Part shown: positions 48,301 to 58,156 of the stretch, in pieces
Layout: each line of letters opens with the position of its first letter
Position numbering within the stretch: position 1 is the stretch's first letter
Origin: Annulohypoxylon bovei var. microspora
Taxonomy: Eukaryota > Ascomycota > Sordariomycetes > Xylariales > Hypoxylaceae
Length of the DNA: 64,000 nt
Assembly: GCA_022836615.1 (NCBI GenBank)
Contig: MU405265.1
Coordinates: forward strand, 179,814 to 243,813
Direction: 5' to 3'
Program-made: the position numbers and the translations under genes
Notes under the pieces: generated by a model
What the model was told of the DNA's origin: nothing
What the model saw: only the letters and a program-made list of their open reading frames with translations
The model's database searches: none

Positions 48301-49302
48301 CTCAATACTATTGATGTCTAGGATCGTCTTGACACGGGGTTCTTCGAGAATGTGACCTAGTGTGTCATAGGCACCTGTTCGTACAAGGTCTTGAACTTCC
48401 TTTACTTTGTCCTGTACAAACAAGGTCCTCGCAAGCTGGAGCTGCTGAAAGATTTCGGGGTTCCGTGCTACATCTAAGGGAAGTTTTCCCTGGTTGTTCG
48501 CAATCGCATCGTTGATATCCTTCTGCTCTAGCAATAAACGGACAATAGGGATACGTCCTTGAGTAGAGGCGATATGCAGAGGCACGTTTCCATCTTTATC
48601 TCGGGTATTGACATCGATATATCCAGCGCCGTCGGAGAGCACATATTCCACAACGTCGTATTCAGCGCACTGGATAGCAAGGTGCAAAACTGTCGTATCA
48701 TCTAGAGGCCCGACATTTGCACCATTCAAGGAAGATGTGCTTGCACGAGGTCCACTCTCTGATGTTTCTCTAATCGCCTTAGATATCGCGGCTGTGTTGC
48801 CACTTCGTAGGGCCTCGACAATTCGAAACTTGCGGACAGATTGTTCGAGACTCGATCCCTTTTCGGCCGCCGAGTTATTGGACCGAGTCGGGGTCAACGT
48901 GTTGGGCTCGCGCGATGGGATCCGACCTAGTGACATCCTCTGATTGTAAGGCTTGATAGAGGCGTGGTGGGATAGAGGAAGGGCGGGGGCAGAGGTGGTC
49001 GTAGTCGGAACCGAAGCAGCTTGCGATCCATCCTCGGAGGCGTCGTCATCATTACGGTCCTTGTCCCTACGTCGAAGTAAAGAGAGGGCTGTGGATTTGG
49101 ACCTCTTATGCTGCTGACTACTACCGTCGAAGCGAGTCAGCTATCTGCAGTATCTCAACCCACCGCCGTAGCTTGAACCAAACTCAAAGGAATGGATTAA
49201 AGGGTACATTGAACGATAGGGTCCAATTCTACGGAAATAAAATATTTATGTATAACAGAATTGATGGATAGGGGTTGCTTACACATCTCCAGAGTCCGAC
49301 AT
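45364..49302 (-). CDS. OSH1: Long oxysterol-binding protein (ankyrin-PH-FFAT-ORD), Osh1 type
   Basis: This lipid-transfer protein moves sterol and/or PI4P at ER contact sites with Golgi, vacuole or plasma membrane. Model: exon 1 49,302-49,283, exon 2 49,120-46,591, exon 3 46,539-45,364, giving 1241 residues. Domains in order are ankyrin repeats (~149-333; LHLAIQCAEYD, PLHIASTQGR, LLHEAARKKD), a PH domain (~383-478; MKGYLKKWTNYRKGYQLRWF), a coiled coil (~660-730), an FFAT motif EFFDAVD (785-791) for VAP binding, and the ORD (~855-1240). The ORD shows KPFNPLLGETFE and the family signature EQVSHHPP (947-954). Exon 3 joins cleanly after IGLW through a 51-nt intron. Exon 1 (MSDSGDV) is inferred from a GTAAGC donor and phase; the nearby acceptor choice is uncertain, and the ATG at 48,936 is an alternative start. 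Confidence 0.9.
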
Positions 49303-50591
49303 TTTGAATTATGTAGATGGATGATCCGGGTACCTCTCGGTACCAAATGGCTGACCGAAAGTTGGCGGAGGGAATTTGATTGTTAGTTTAAAAGATGTCA
49401 AAACATCATGTTTATTGATTGACGGTAATCGGAAAGGAAAATTAGATGACAAATTGGAATTTGGTTAGTACCATAGGTAATTAAAGTGGTTTAGGTATGA
49501 TGGTGTATTGAGGAATGTCGACAGTGTCACAAAGATAATTCCCCCCCTCGATCTAAAATGACGTTAATAATCAGTACAAGTTGTGTTAGCGTTTGAGCCT
49601 TCAGTGTGCAGCTTCCCTAATCCCAGAGACTCGAGCCACGCCAATCCTAGTGTGGACATTCCCCACCAAGCCTGCCGTCATCGCTAAAAATGAGAGAGAT
49701 GCTGCGAATCCACATCTAGCTACAGTTTTAATACAGTATTCATACGGTATATCTTCCCTCTACATGTCCAATTTTGCTCTCCCCTTAATACTAGAATTAC
49801 AACAACGGAAAAGAAGAGGGAAATTTGTCATATCTCTCTACCTAGGTATCTACATATCATGAGACGGTTGAAATGATTCTAAGTCACAATTATTGTCAGT
49901 GTACACATGTATCATGAGTTTTCATGTTGCACCGGAACCAGCCTCCAAGGTACATAAACCAAATTACGTACTTTGGGAGCAACATTATAATCAAAGCTCG
50001 CTTCCACCTCCCATTCATAGCCAAAATGAAGATATGATTTGACCTGGTGGCAAAGGGTATCAGATGTGATAGTAGGTAGGCTGCTAGCACCCGCCTTACA
50101 ATGCTACCTGCAGTAGATACATCCGTGTCTATAACAACCTTAATAAATCGCTAGATCTAATATTGAAAACTATCACGATGAACTCCGGCGCCACTAAAAA
50201 GTCGTATTCGGTAGTATAGGGCGAAGATCATCTGCCGTCACCTTGCAGGAGTCGGGTGCACCACGATGTGACCATAACCCTCCCTTATTCTAGTTAGTAT
50301 ACCACGCCATGTCTGCGCCTCAAGTGGTAGTAATTCCCAGACTTGGGTTTGGTGAATAATCGCTCTATGTTACCTAGGCAGGTAGGTAGATATAGAAAAT
50401 GCGATCCAATGATCAGAGCCTGTTAAAAACCTCCAAGTGTCTGCAAGAACGAAATTTGTGTAAAATCAAATACCTACGCCCGCATGTCTAACAGGTAGCT
50501 TCGTAGTCGTAAGCCCAACCTATCGGAACCCAGCAGCACAGCGCCCATCGTCAGCCATATCATCATCGCCATCAACTCAAATCAACCCAAC
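49303..50591. other. Intergenic between the phosphopantetheinyl transferase and oxysterol-binding protein genes
   Basis: No coding frame is supported. A TACCTAGGTA palindrome lies at 49,839-49,848 and a one-mismatch copy at 50,371-50,380. The stretch probably carries the OSH1 promoter and the 3' UTR of the next gene. Confidence 0.6.
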
Positions 50592-51666
50592 TCAACCCAG
50601 CCTCGCCTCCGCATCACTCAGCACCGTCTCCATCTCCAAGAACTCAAACGGCCCCAGCTCCCACGCCAGCGCATCCTCCTTGCGCGCCGGGGTCCGGACC
50701 GCCGTGCACGTCATGTAATCCTCGCCCAGGCTCCTCAGGCAGATATTCGCATCCGTGACCCTGTCCCCGCGGAACAAGACCTCGTGCTCCGTAATAACCT
50801 GCGCCTTCCCATCCTCCCCTTCCTCGCCCGCAACCCCCTGCACGAACCCCACCCCCCTCTCCGGCGCCCTAAACCGCCTGAACTCGAGGTCCTTCAGCCA
50901 GGGCGCCAGCAGCGCGTCGCCCGTCATCTTGACGTAGGCCTCGCGCAGGCACCACAGCGTGTAGAAGCACCTGAGCTTAAAATCCAGCGTCTCCTCGCCC
51001 CGCGCCAGCGGCGGCAGCCCGGGCTGGGCCAGCAGGTCGGACTTCAGGAAGCGCGCCTCGCTGCGGCCGAACACGTCGGCGTGCATATCCACGAACTTGT
51101 TCCAGCCCTCGGTATTGATCATGCGGTGGTCTCTGGCGCGGCGCTCGCTCGTGCACACCACGTCGGTGCCGACGTTGACCTCGCCGGCGGCGTACCCGGC
51201 GACGGCGACGAGCGCGACGAGGCCGGCCTGGTGGCTGACGTTGAAGGCGACGGGCTGCGTGCCCGTGGCCGGGTCGACGAAGACGGGCTTCGTCTTGTCG
51301 TCCCGCGTCAGCGTCGTGGCCCACCAGCGCACGTCGGCGTAGCGCGCGACCACCCAGTGCTTCAGCAGGTGCGAGGTCAGCGACATTTTGGCGTCCGCGA
51401 CGAAGTAGTACCGCAGCACCTTGGTCCTTTCCTCCTCGGTGAGGAGCGCTAGCGCGCGCGATGCCTAGGGTGGTGTTAGTTAGTATTTTCTTGCTTTTTC
51501 TTTCTTCCTTTTTTACGAAGCTTATGGCGGGACGTGATACTCAAGACTAGGTAGGTAAGAAAATTGCTCATACTTCATTTTCGAGATCCTTCGTCTTGGC
51601 CGCCTTAGGCCATAATCCCCGGGTGTCGACGAGGTACTGTATGACCTCCACATTATCCGATCCCAT
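50592..51666 (-). CDS. npgA: 4'-phosphopantetheinyl transferase (Sfp/NpgA type)
   Basis: This enzyme transfers the 4'-phosphopantetheine arm of CoA to a Ser of carrier domains. In filamentous fungi one such enzyme serves lysine synthesis (aminoadipate reductase), polyketide synthases and peptide synthetases. Two exons (51,666-51,574 and 51,464-50,592) join at a phase-0 GTATG donor to 321 residues. Exon 1 encodes VIQYLVDTRGLWP, matching the family N terminus. Key motifs are FNVSHQAG (105-112), the magnesium-binding VGTDVV with D132, and WCLREAYVKMTG with E206 and K210. Together these define the Sfp-type active site. A long insertion, typical of fungal members, lies between the last two motifs. 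Coding GC is high. No synthase or synthetase gene is nearby, so this looks like the general-purpose enzyme. A 37-codon upstream ORF ends 69 nt before the start. Confidence 0.92.
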
Positions 51667-52865
51667 GGTTCTTAGATGGTAAACGGGTTAAGATTGGGAT
51701 TGATAAGGAGAATTGAAATTCAGAGGTAAGTTTTCTAGTCCAAACCGTAGTTACCCGGAAAGTGAAAGAATTCCGTCGGGATCTGTCTTACCTCACCTCG
51801 AGCTAGATCGGTAGGCACGTCGACTCCTTCCTGCAGAACGCTTGCCATTATTGGCTGTAATCCTTCTGTAGGAAGGAACGGGACAGTTCCTCGCAGCCCT
51901 ACACCTGCTGAATAAGACGTCGGGACACCCCACCAAAACTTCAAATACAAGCTCCCAAAGATACAACTAAAGTCTAAAGTGAACGTAGGATTCCACGGTT
52001 TAGGAGGGGATCAAAATAAGGCAGCCAATTAGGCCATAAATTTTTCCTCGGGAAGCCTGTTCAAACCCATATACTAAAGCATATATATCATATTGCCAAA
52101 AAGTCAACATTATACTCTTTCCATCGAGCGTTCTTAGAAATGGCCGTCCGCATAAGACAGGTAGAGCACTTGCTGCCCCTGAACTGCCCTGGCAAATAGC
52201 GCCGGCAGCAGCCGACCTAGGGTCCTATGTAGCACCTGAGTCCGCTAAATAGGCTTTCTACATAGGTACCACGTCGGTGGATACGAGACCCACTTGTGCG
52301 ACATCCAGCAACACTACCAAGAACCAGACTGCTGGTATTCTAGAATCTTAACCTCGACACGTTACAACGTACAAGTCAAGTCAATAAAAAACATCATGAA
52401 TCATGATCATGTTTGTAAGAGAAGGGTTGCAGCGTTGAATTAACTAGTTAAGAACAAGCGAGCGACCCTCCGAAGTTCGAAGTGACGCAAACTGTAAACG
52501 TCCGAGAAGAGTGTTCTTAAACTGGGGGGAGGGAGTATTCGATCGTGAGATGCGCCGCCCGCGCCTCTTCTCACCCATCCTATGTTGGGCACATAGGGAA
52601 TCGATGCTAGGTATCATTCGTTCTCCGTGCGCATTTTTTCGCACCTTCAATAATCATCACCGCAATATCCATCACCGTGTCATTCGTGTCTCGTTCCAAT
52701 CATCATCAAATAAACTCGTGGTATCTGAACTCTAATTAGTATACGACGTCGAAACCAACATGTACCATCGCAAGGTGCGAAGTCAAGGGTCAAGGGAAAC
52801 AAGGTTAGGAATATACATACCAGGTAAACCCTCACAGTCATCATTAATCTGAATCCGAAAGTACT
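51667..52865. other. Intergenic upstream of the phosphopantetheinyl transferase
   Basis: This contains the promoter and leader of the phosphopantetheinyl transferase, with a short upstream ORF (51,735-51,848, minus). The right part holds the 3' end region of the next gene. No further conserved frame was found. Confidence 0.6.
51735..51848 (-). other. Possible upstream ORF of the phosphopantetheinyl transferase
   Basis: An ATG-initiated frame of 37 codons (MASVLQEGVDV...) ends 69 nt before the start codon of the downstream gene on the same strand. If transcription starts upstream, it would be translated first. Whether it lies in the mRNA cannot be seen from sequence; GTGAGG and GTAAGA donor-like sites inside it mean it could instead be spliced. 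Confidence 0.3.
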
Positions 52866-53456
52866 CTACTCGAACTTCATTTCTCGGGTCAGGAATTTGA
52901 GACCTTCCTCGGTGTCCTGGTGAATGGCTCGTAAGGTGCTTTGGAGACACGCGATAGCCTTGACATCATCGATAAGGCCGGGGATATCCGTCCAGGGATG
53001 GTTCGTAGCGGCGTCAGGATCGGCCGCGACGAGGTCGTCCACGGAAGCATCGACGTCAGAGAGGGTGTCCTCTTCCTCCGCGTCGTCCTTGTCATGATGA
53101 CAGCCATCCGAACATGTCTGTTTGGAGGTCTCGCCTTGTTTCTTGGCCGCTGGTCGGGCCAAGGGGTCGTAGCGCTTGGTTAAGTGCTTATATCCTGCTG
53201 CTCCCTTACGCTGTGTGCGCATTGGACCGCCCGCAGAAGTAGATTGCATCTTGACTGGTGAAGATCGGGGGTCGCCCGAGCCATCTACGCCGAATTCGTC
53301 CTGGTCTTCGGTGGGCTTGGCGGACGGGGACGTGCTCGTGGAGACGTTACCACGGCGAGGCGACACCACAGGGGTGTTGGCAATGGCCATGTTAACAATG
53401 GCCATGTTAACGTCTTCGACGGGTTCATCGACGTTGGATGATGAGTTGGACATCAT
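52866..53456 (-). CDS. Hypothetical acidic low-complexity protein
   Basis: I do not recognise this gene. The single frame encodes 196 residues from an ATG at 53,456; an in-frame stop lies upstream with no other ATG. It starts MMSNSSSN. Then come a duplicated pentapeptide (NMAIV/NMAIA), a Ser/Pro/Thr-rich part with several possible phospho-sites (SPRR, TSTSPS, SSPVK) and a basic patch with RTQRKGAAGYKHLTKRYDPL. After that follow CSDGCHHDKDDAEEEDTLSD and an acidic region, and a C-terminal helix-like segment (LIDDVKAIACLQSTLRAIHQ). No membrane segment or signal peptide is present. Length and composition are compatible with a small nuclear protein, but function is unknown. Support comes from ORF length and a protein-like composition that changes along the chain, so it could be spurious. 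Confidence 0.55.
   Translation of the reverse strand: MMSNSSSNVDEPVEDVNMAIVNMAIANTPVVSPRRGNVSTSTSPSAKPTEDQDEFGVDGSGDPRSSPVKMQSTSAGGPMRTQRKGAAGYKHLTKRYDPLARPAAKKQGETSKQTCSDGCHHDKDDAEEEDTLSDVDASVDDLVAADPDAATNHPWTDIPGLIDDVKAIACLQSTLRAIHQDTEEGLKFLTREMKFE
53369..53410. repeat. Short direct repeat inside the hypothetical gene
   Basis: A 15-nt unit, CAATGGCCATGTTAA, occurs twice in tandem and creates the duplicated NMAI pentapeptide without changing the frame. Confidence 0.8.
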
Positions 53457-55045
53457 GATGAAACTAGTCACGGTGTATGATGGGTAGTCAAAGACGATGG
53501 AAGTAGGTGGAATAGTAAGTCAATGTTCTTGCTAGTCACGAGTTAGCTGAAATATATCTGATACGTATCAAGAAGATTCTTCGTACTGTTTGACGTTGGG
53601 TTGATCAAGTTGGCCGTGGTGGAGATGTTTTGTGAGATAGATCTCGATTTGACACGGTCGTACTAACGCGCGTAAACAATGTCAATACCAGTATAGTTAT
53701 AAGTACTATCTGATTGAATTGTGATGAGGAATAAGAAGTAGATGAAGTATGTCGTCAATAAGGATGAGGATGTGTTAACATCTAATGAAGCGCAAGCGCT
53801 GGATCGATGTTGACGAGCTCAGTTCGGGGAGACGGAATACTAGAAAGTTGTAGTTAGAAAGGGAAGTTTAGAAAGGAAAAATAGAACAGAGAGGCGTAAA
53901 TAAGAATAGGGAATTGAGTTTTAGGGACTGGAAATATTGACCGTGGCGCTCCTTTAATAGTTATATCTTAGAACGTGTCGGGTTCAACTTTCCATAGTAC
54001 TTACAGTAGAAGCGACAAACATTCAAGACGCGGTAGTTTCAATGAAGCAGAAACTTGTCAGGACGCGAGTTGAAACTTCGTACTTGTAATTACCATGGTA
54101 GGTAACAACGCATGTTTTTGCCGGGTCAATGTAGAAGAGTGGCAGCCGCGACCGCCAACACTAACACCTTACCTAGGTAGGTAACAATTACGAGGCCTAA
54201 GCTTGTGCTAATAGTAGAGAGGCTTACACTAGGACCGAAGTGTGTAGATGAATCGTGGTAAGTCTACGAGAGACGAGTCGGTTGGTAGAAGTCTCAATGG
54301 GGAAGTGGTGTTGTGGACGGTCAAGTGAAGCTATATCGTCTTTACCCCTATTCACTTAGATCGGTACGACTCCACTCCCCGAGTTTAGAGAACTGGCAGT
54401 TGAACTAGTGGCTGACAAACATATTGTATTTATTCATGGGAGTAATCACTCATGTCGTCTCAATGTCTTACCGTTGTTAGAACTGAGGAAGGCAGAATAT
54501 CGTTAAAGGGCCTATCGAGTCCGACATTCCACTTTGCCATTATGACCCAGGTTGGACGCACACAAACAAAGCAAGTGCAATTAAAACTTTACTAAGTCCA
54601 TTTGAATTTATAAATCATCATAAAGTACTTAGGTAGTTAGATATGTGTGTGTGTGATTGTACTAGGTAATTTCTAGTTCTCTTAAAGCCTGATATCGGGC
54701 TACATAGCTACCATCTTCCCCTTACAGTGTGTTGATGGGTTGTAATTGATTTACCATTTGCCATCATCCACCATCCCACTTAGATAGGTACACTACCTAG
54801 TAATTATCAATACAGTTATTTGCGTGCTCATCACTTACTGCAGATATTGACAAGACGTATCTAGACTTTAGAAGCTAGTCTAACTATATCATCCACTAAC
54901 TCAACCCAAACATAGGTACTTAGGACATATGCAATTGATCACATTTACAATCCTCACCCAGATACTAATTGCCCGAGAATAATAATCATCAACTACAGCT
55001 TAGGCGACTGCTGTGAGCGTAACTAGCTATCTAGTCCATACAAAC
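53457..55045. other. Intergenic
   Basis: No conserved frame is seen. It contains a TACCTAGGTA palindrome at 54,170-54,179 and probably the promoter of the hypothetical gene and the 3' UTR of the signal peptide peptidase gene. Confidence 0.6.
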
Positions 55046-56935
55046 CTACGAAACGGGGGACAATCTCCTCGAAACCGGAGCCTCGATCGAGAAAAGGAAA
55101 ACAGGATAGCTCTTCGTCTCGCGCTCAAGTACGATCTTGGCCTCCGAAGCCTTCTTGTCGTCCTTGTCTGCCAGTGAGATATCCTGTTTAGTCGAACCAC
55201 CATCTTCGGTAACGTCATCTTTCTCCCCTGCCTTCTGTTCCTCTTTCTCATCACCTTTACTCTCTTCCTTTTTGTTATCCTTACTCTCCTTCTTGTCGTC
55301 GCGGACCACGTCGATAACATTTCCGTTTCCGTCCACTTCTACTATAGTATCCGCCGTATCCAGCTGACCATCTTCAGTGTAGGTCCACATCTCGCGAAGC
55401 TCTTTCCTCACAGCCCCCGTACTCCAGACGGTGAATACAACGCCAGGGACAAGATACAATAATGCTGGTTGCGCGTGGCGATATACTATAAGCATGGCCA
55501 GGGTCACTATCATCGCAAGGAAATATCCAATCATAGCGGCATGGAAATACGGCTTAGGGAACGTCGAAGCCTTCAGTGCGGGTGTAGCGTCAGGTGACAA
55601 TATCTTGCCGAGTTTTGTGCTCCAGAACCGATCTCCCCACTGTCCTTGAGGATTTACATAATCAGGCTTGATTACCATGCGTTGTGTTTCCGTATTGGTG
55701 ACTAATTGACCCGAAGATTCGTCTTGAATCTTCAACTCCACAGGGACGAGCTTTCGCTGGCGGTAGTAGTACATGTAATGATCGAAGCGCAGGCATAGTC
55801 CGACGAAAATCCCAGGAAGGACAATGTCGCCCAAACCGAGCATGCTAGCCTTGCCAGGTCCCCCTTCGAAAACTATCTTGATAGGAACGTCAAGCTTGGT
55901 AGCAACTGTTACCATGTATGGACTAGAATTGAAAATTAGTATAGAATATTGGGCGAAGACAAAGACATAATAAACTTACGTAAAGAAGACCATATAAATG
56001 TCATAGAAGAAGAGCCCGAAAAGGACTGCTGTTCCGGTGGTAAACGTAGTTGGAGACATCAATATTATCCCGGCGTATGAAAAGGCGTAACCCATGATGT
56101 TGGATAATATGGTTGAATCTGTTTTGTAATATACTACGTTGGCTCCAACAGCGACGAGAAAGCCGAGAATGTCATTGAATTTGACCTTGACTGCCTCGTT
56201 GGCAATACCGTGGATGGAAAGGCGAACAGTCCATTCCTCTACAAGCAAGTGGCGTATATCCCAAAGCAAGTTGTTCGTGGAATCAGAAAGACTCAACTCA
56301 GACCATCGACCTGGGAAGGGAGTCGTCTTCTTGTCGTCCAATAACTTCTCTTCGTTGTCGCCGGCCAAGGTGTATTGGCCCACTCCCGGGTAGTTGATGT
56401 GGTACATCTTGCCATCCTTGGCACGCCACACCGTGGGAAATACGAATCCAGTCAAGAGATGTAGTGAGTCTGCGAACAGCTTTCCCATGCTAGCTAATGA
56501 CATAGTCATGAAGTAGACGCGAAGAATCTTGTTGAGGATGTCCGGATCCTCAAGCCACTTTATCAAGTAGTACAGACCCACAAGAACAACGGCCGCCATA
56601 ATAGGAAAGAGAATAGCATCAGAAGGTAGCATGCCCTGGACTGGCTGATCCTCTCGTTCCTGGTCTCGATCTCGCTGTTCTTGTCCCTTCTTGCTTTTCT
56701 TGGGCGGGTTTGCGGACGGAGGACGGCGAAGGGCAGCATGAGACCCTATGTAAATGCATGCCAGCGCTGTGAAGATAATGCGACCCTCAAGGAGGAAGTA
56801 GTCCTTATTATCCCACAAGAGCGCCGGTAGATTTGCGAGTCTCTCCGTAAAGTTAAGACTTGCTACTGCTGATTCAGTCATGTTCGTAGCTGAAATCTCG
56901 CTTGCCGCGAGAAGTATTGAATCGTTGGCTGCCAT
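55046..56935 (-). CDS. sppA: Signal peptide peptidase (presenilin-like intramembrane aspartyl protease)
   Basis: This ER membrane protease cuts leftover signal peptides and some ER-associated degradation substrates within the bilayer; in Aspergilli it supports hypoxia adaptation by processing the sterol regulator SrbA. Two exons (56,935-55,980 and 55,922-55,046) join across a 57-nt intron to 610 residues. The active site is complete: YD (D312) in GLFFYDIYMVFF, GLGD (D351) in MLGLGDIVLPG, and the QPALL motif near 470. About nine hydrophobic segments are visible. The intron falls between the two catalytic aspartates, just after the YD helix. Two features are longer than in animal enzymes: a soluble loop of ~75 residues between TM7 and TM8 (~372-447), and a highly charged Lys/Glu/Asp tail (~515-590). 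The tail has no KKxx retention signal. The gene ends about 500 bp before the AT-rich block. Confidence 0.93.
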
Positions 56936-57440
56936 GTTTTCTTATTCTCCCAGAATTATAATTTTGGAGTTGAGAAATGAAAAGCTGGGTGTCCAAACAC
57001 CAGCAGTGAATAAGAGCGAACAGTTTGATGCCTGAGTTGTGTTTGTGTAACAACGATACAAGTTTAAATCAAACTTTTCAAGGAAGCCTTAATTTTATAT
57101 CGACAAAAGGAGGTCCTTACTACCGAGTATAAGATCGAAATCGGAAGATACAAAAGAGTTGTACGGTGATGTTATTAACAACTGTGGATGAGGATGAGGA
57201 TGGTAGCCTCTATATATGCGTATAGCATTTAGTGAGCCAAAGCAAAGAATTCACATAAGGAGCCTTTTAATCGTAGATGCTGCCTTTCATTTGAGTCGGG
57301 ATGAAACGCTGTAAGTTTTCCAATGAATAGAACGCCTTTATTATGAAAGATATTTAAATGGATGTTTCCTAGCTTATAGACATTGTTTGTGAAAGAGTTA
57401 AGACGGCGGACGATAATACGAAATCCGTTAACCCGCCTTT
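56936..57440. other. Promoter region of sppA and transition to the AT-rich block
   Basis: Ordinary-composition DNA upstream of sppA, with no coding frame. Composition changes abruptly near 57,430-57,450. Confidence 0.7.
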
Positions 57441-58108
57441 TTAATTAAGGTATTAAAATGTATATAATAAAAAATATATAATATATAATAAAAATATATT
57501 ATATTAAAAAAAGTATAAAGGATTATAACGTTAAAAAGCGTTATAACGTTTAATGGATATTTAAATAAAAGACGTTTTTTTATATTTATTTTATTTAAAT
57601 AAGTTTTAAAAAGTTTTTATATTAATACGTTTAAATTAACGAATAAATATATGGTAAAAGTTAAAAATTAATAACGAATTTAATTTATTTATTAAAAACG
57701 AAGGTTAATAAAAAACGTTTTTTATTTAAGTTTTTATAAAATAATATATATAAAATTTTATTATTTTTAAAGGTTACGTTAATTATTATTAATTTTATAA
57801 ATAACGTATAATTTTAATTAAAATATAAATGTTATACCGGGTTTAAAAAAATATAAAGTAACGATATTACGACGTTAAAAATCATTAATATTAAAAAAAT
57901 GTTATAAATAAAATGTATAATAATAATTTATTAAAGTTATTAATATAAGTAATAAATGGTTAATATTAATTATAAAATAATAAAAATGATAATTAATAAT
58001 AATAATTATTAATTAAATGTTATAAACGGGGGTTTTAAATTAAAATGTAAATGGTAATCGTTATTATTAAATTTTATTAAAAGGTTTAAAAGGTAATAAC
58101 GGCGGTTA

Positions 58109-58156
<48 letters not shown>

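Noticed and set aside
50592..53456. Possible secondary-metabolite cluster around the phosphopantetheinyl transferase
   Set aside because: No polyketide synthase, peptide synthetase, terpene cyclase or P450 is present. The enzyme is the general housekeeping type.
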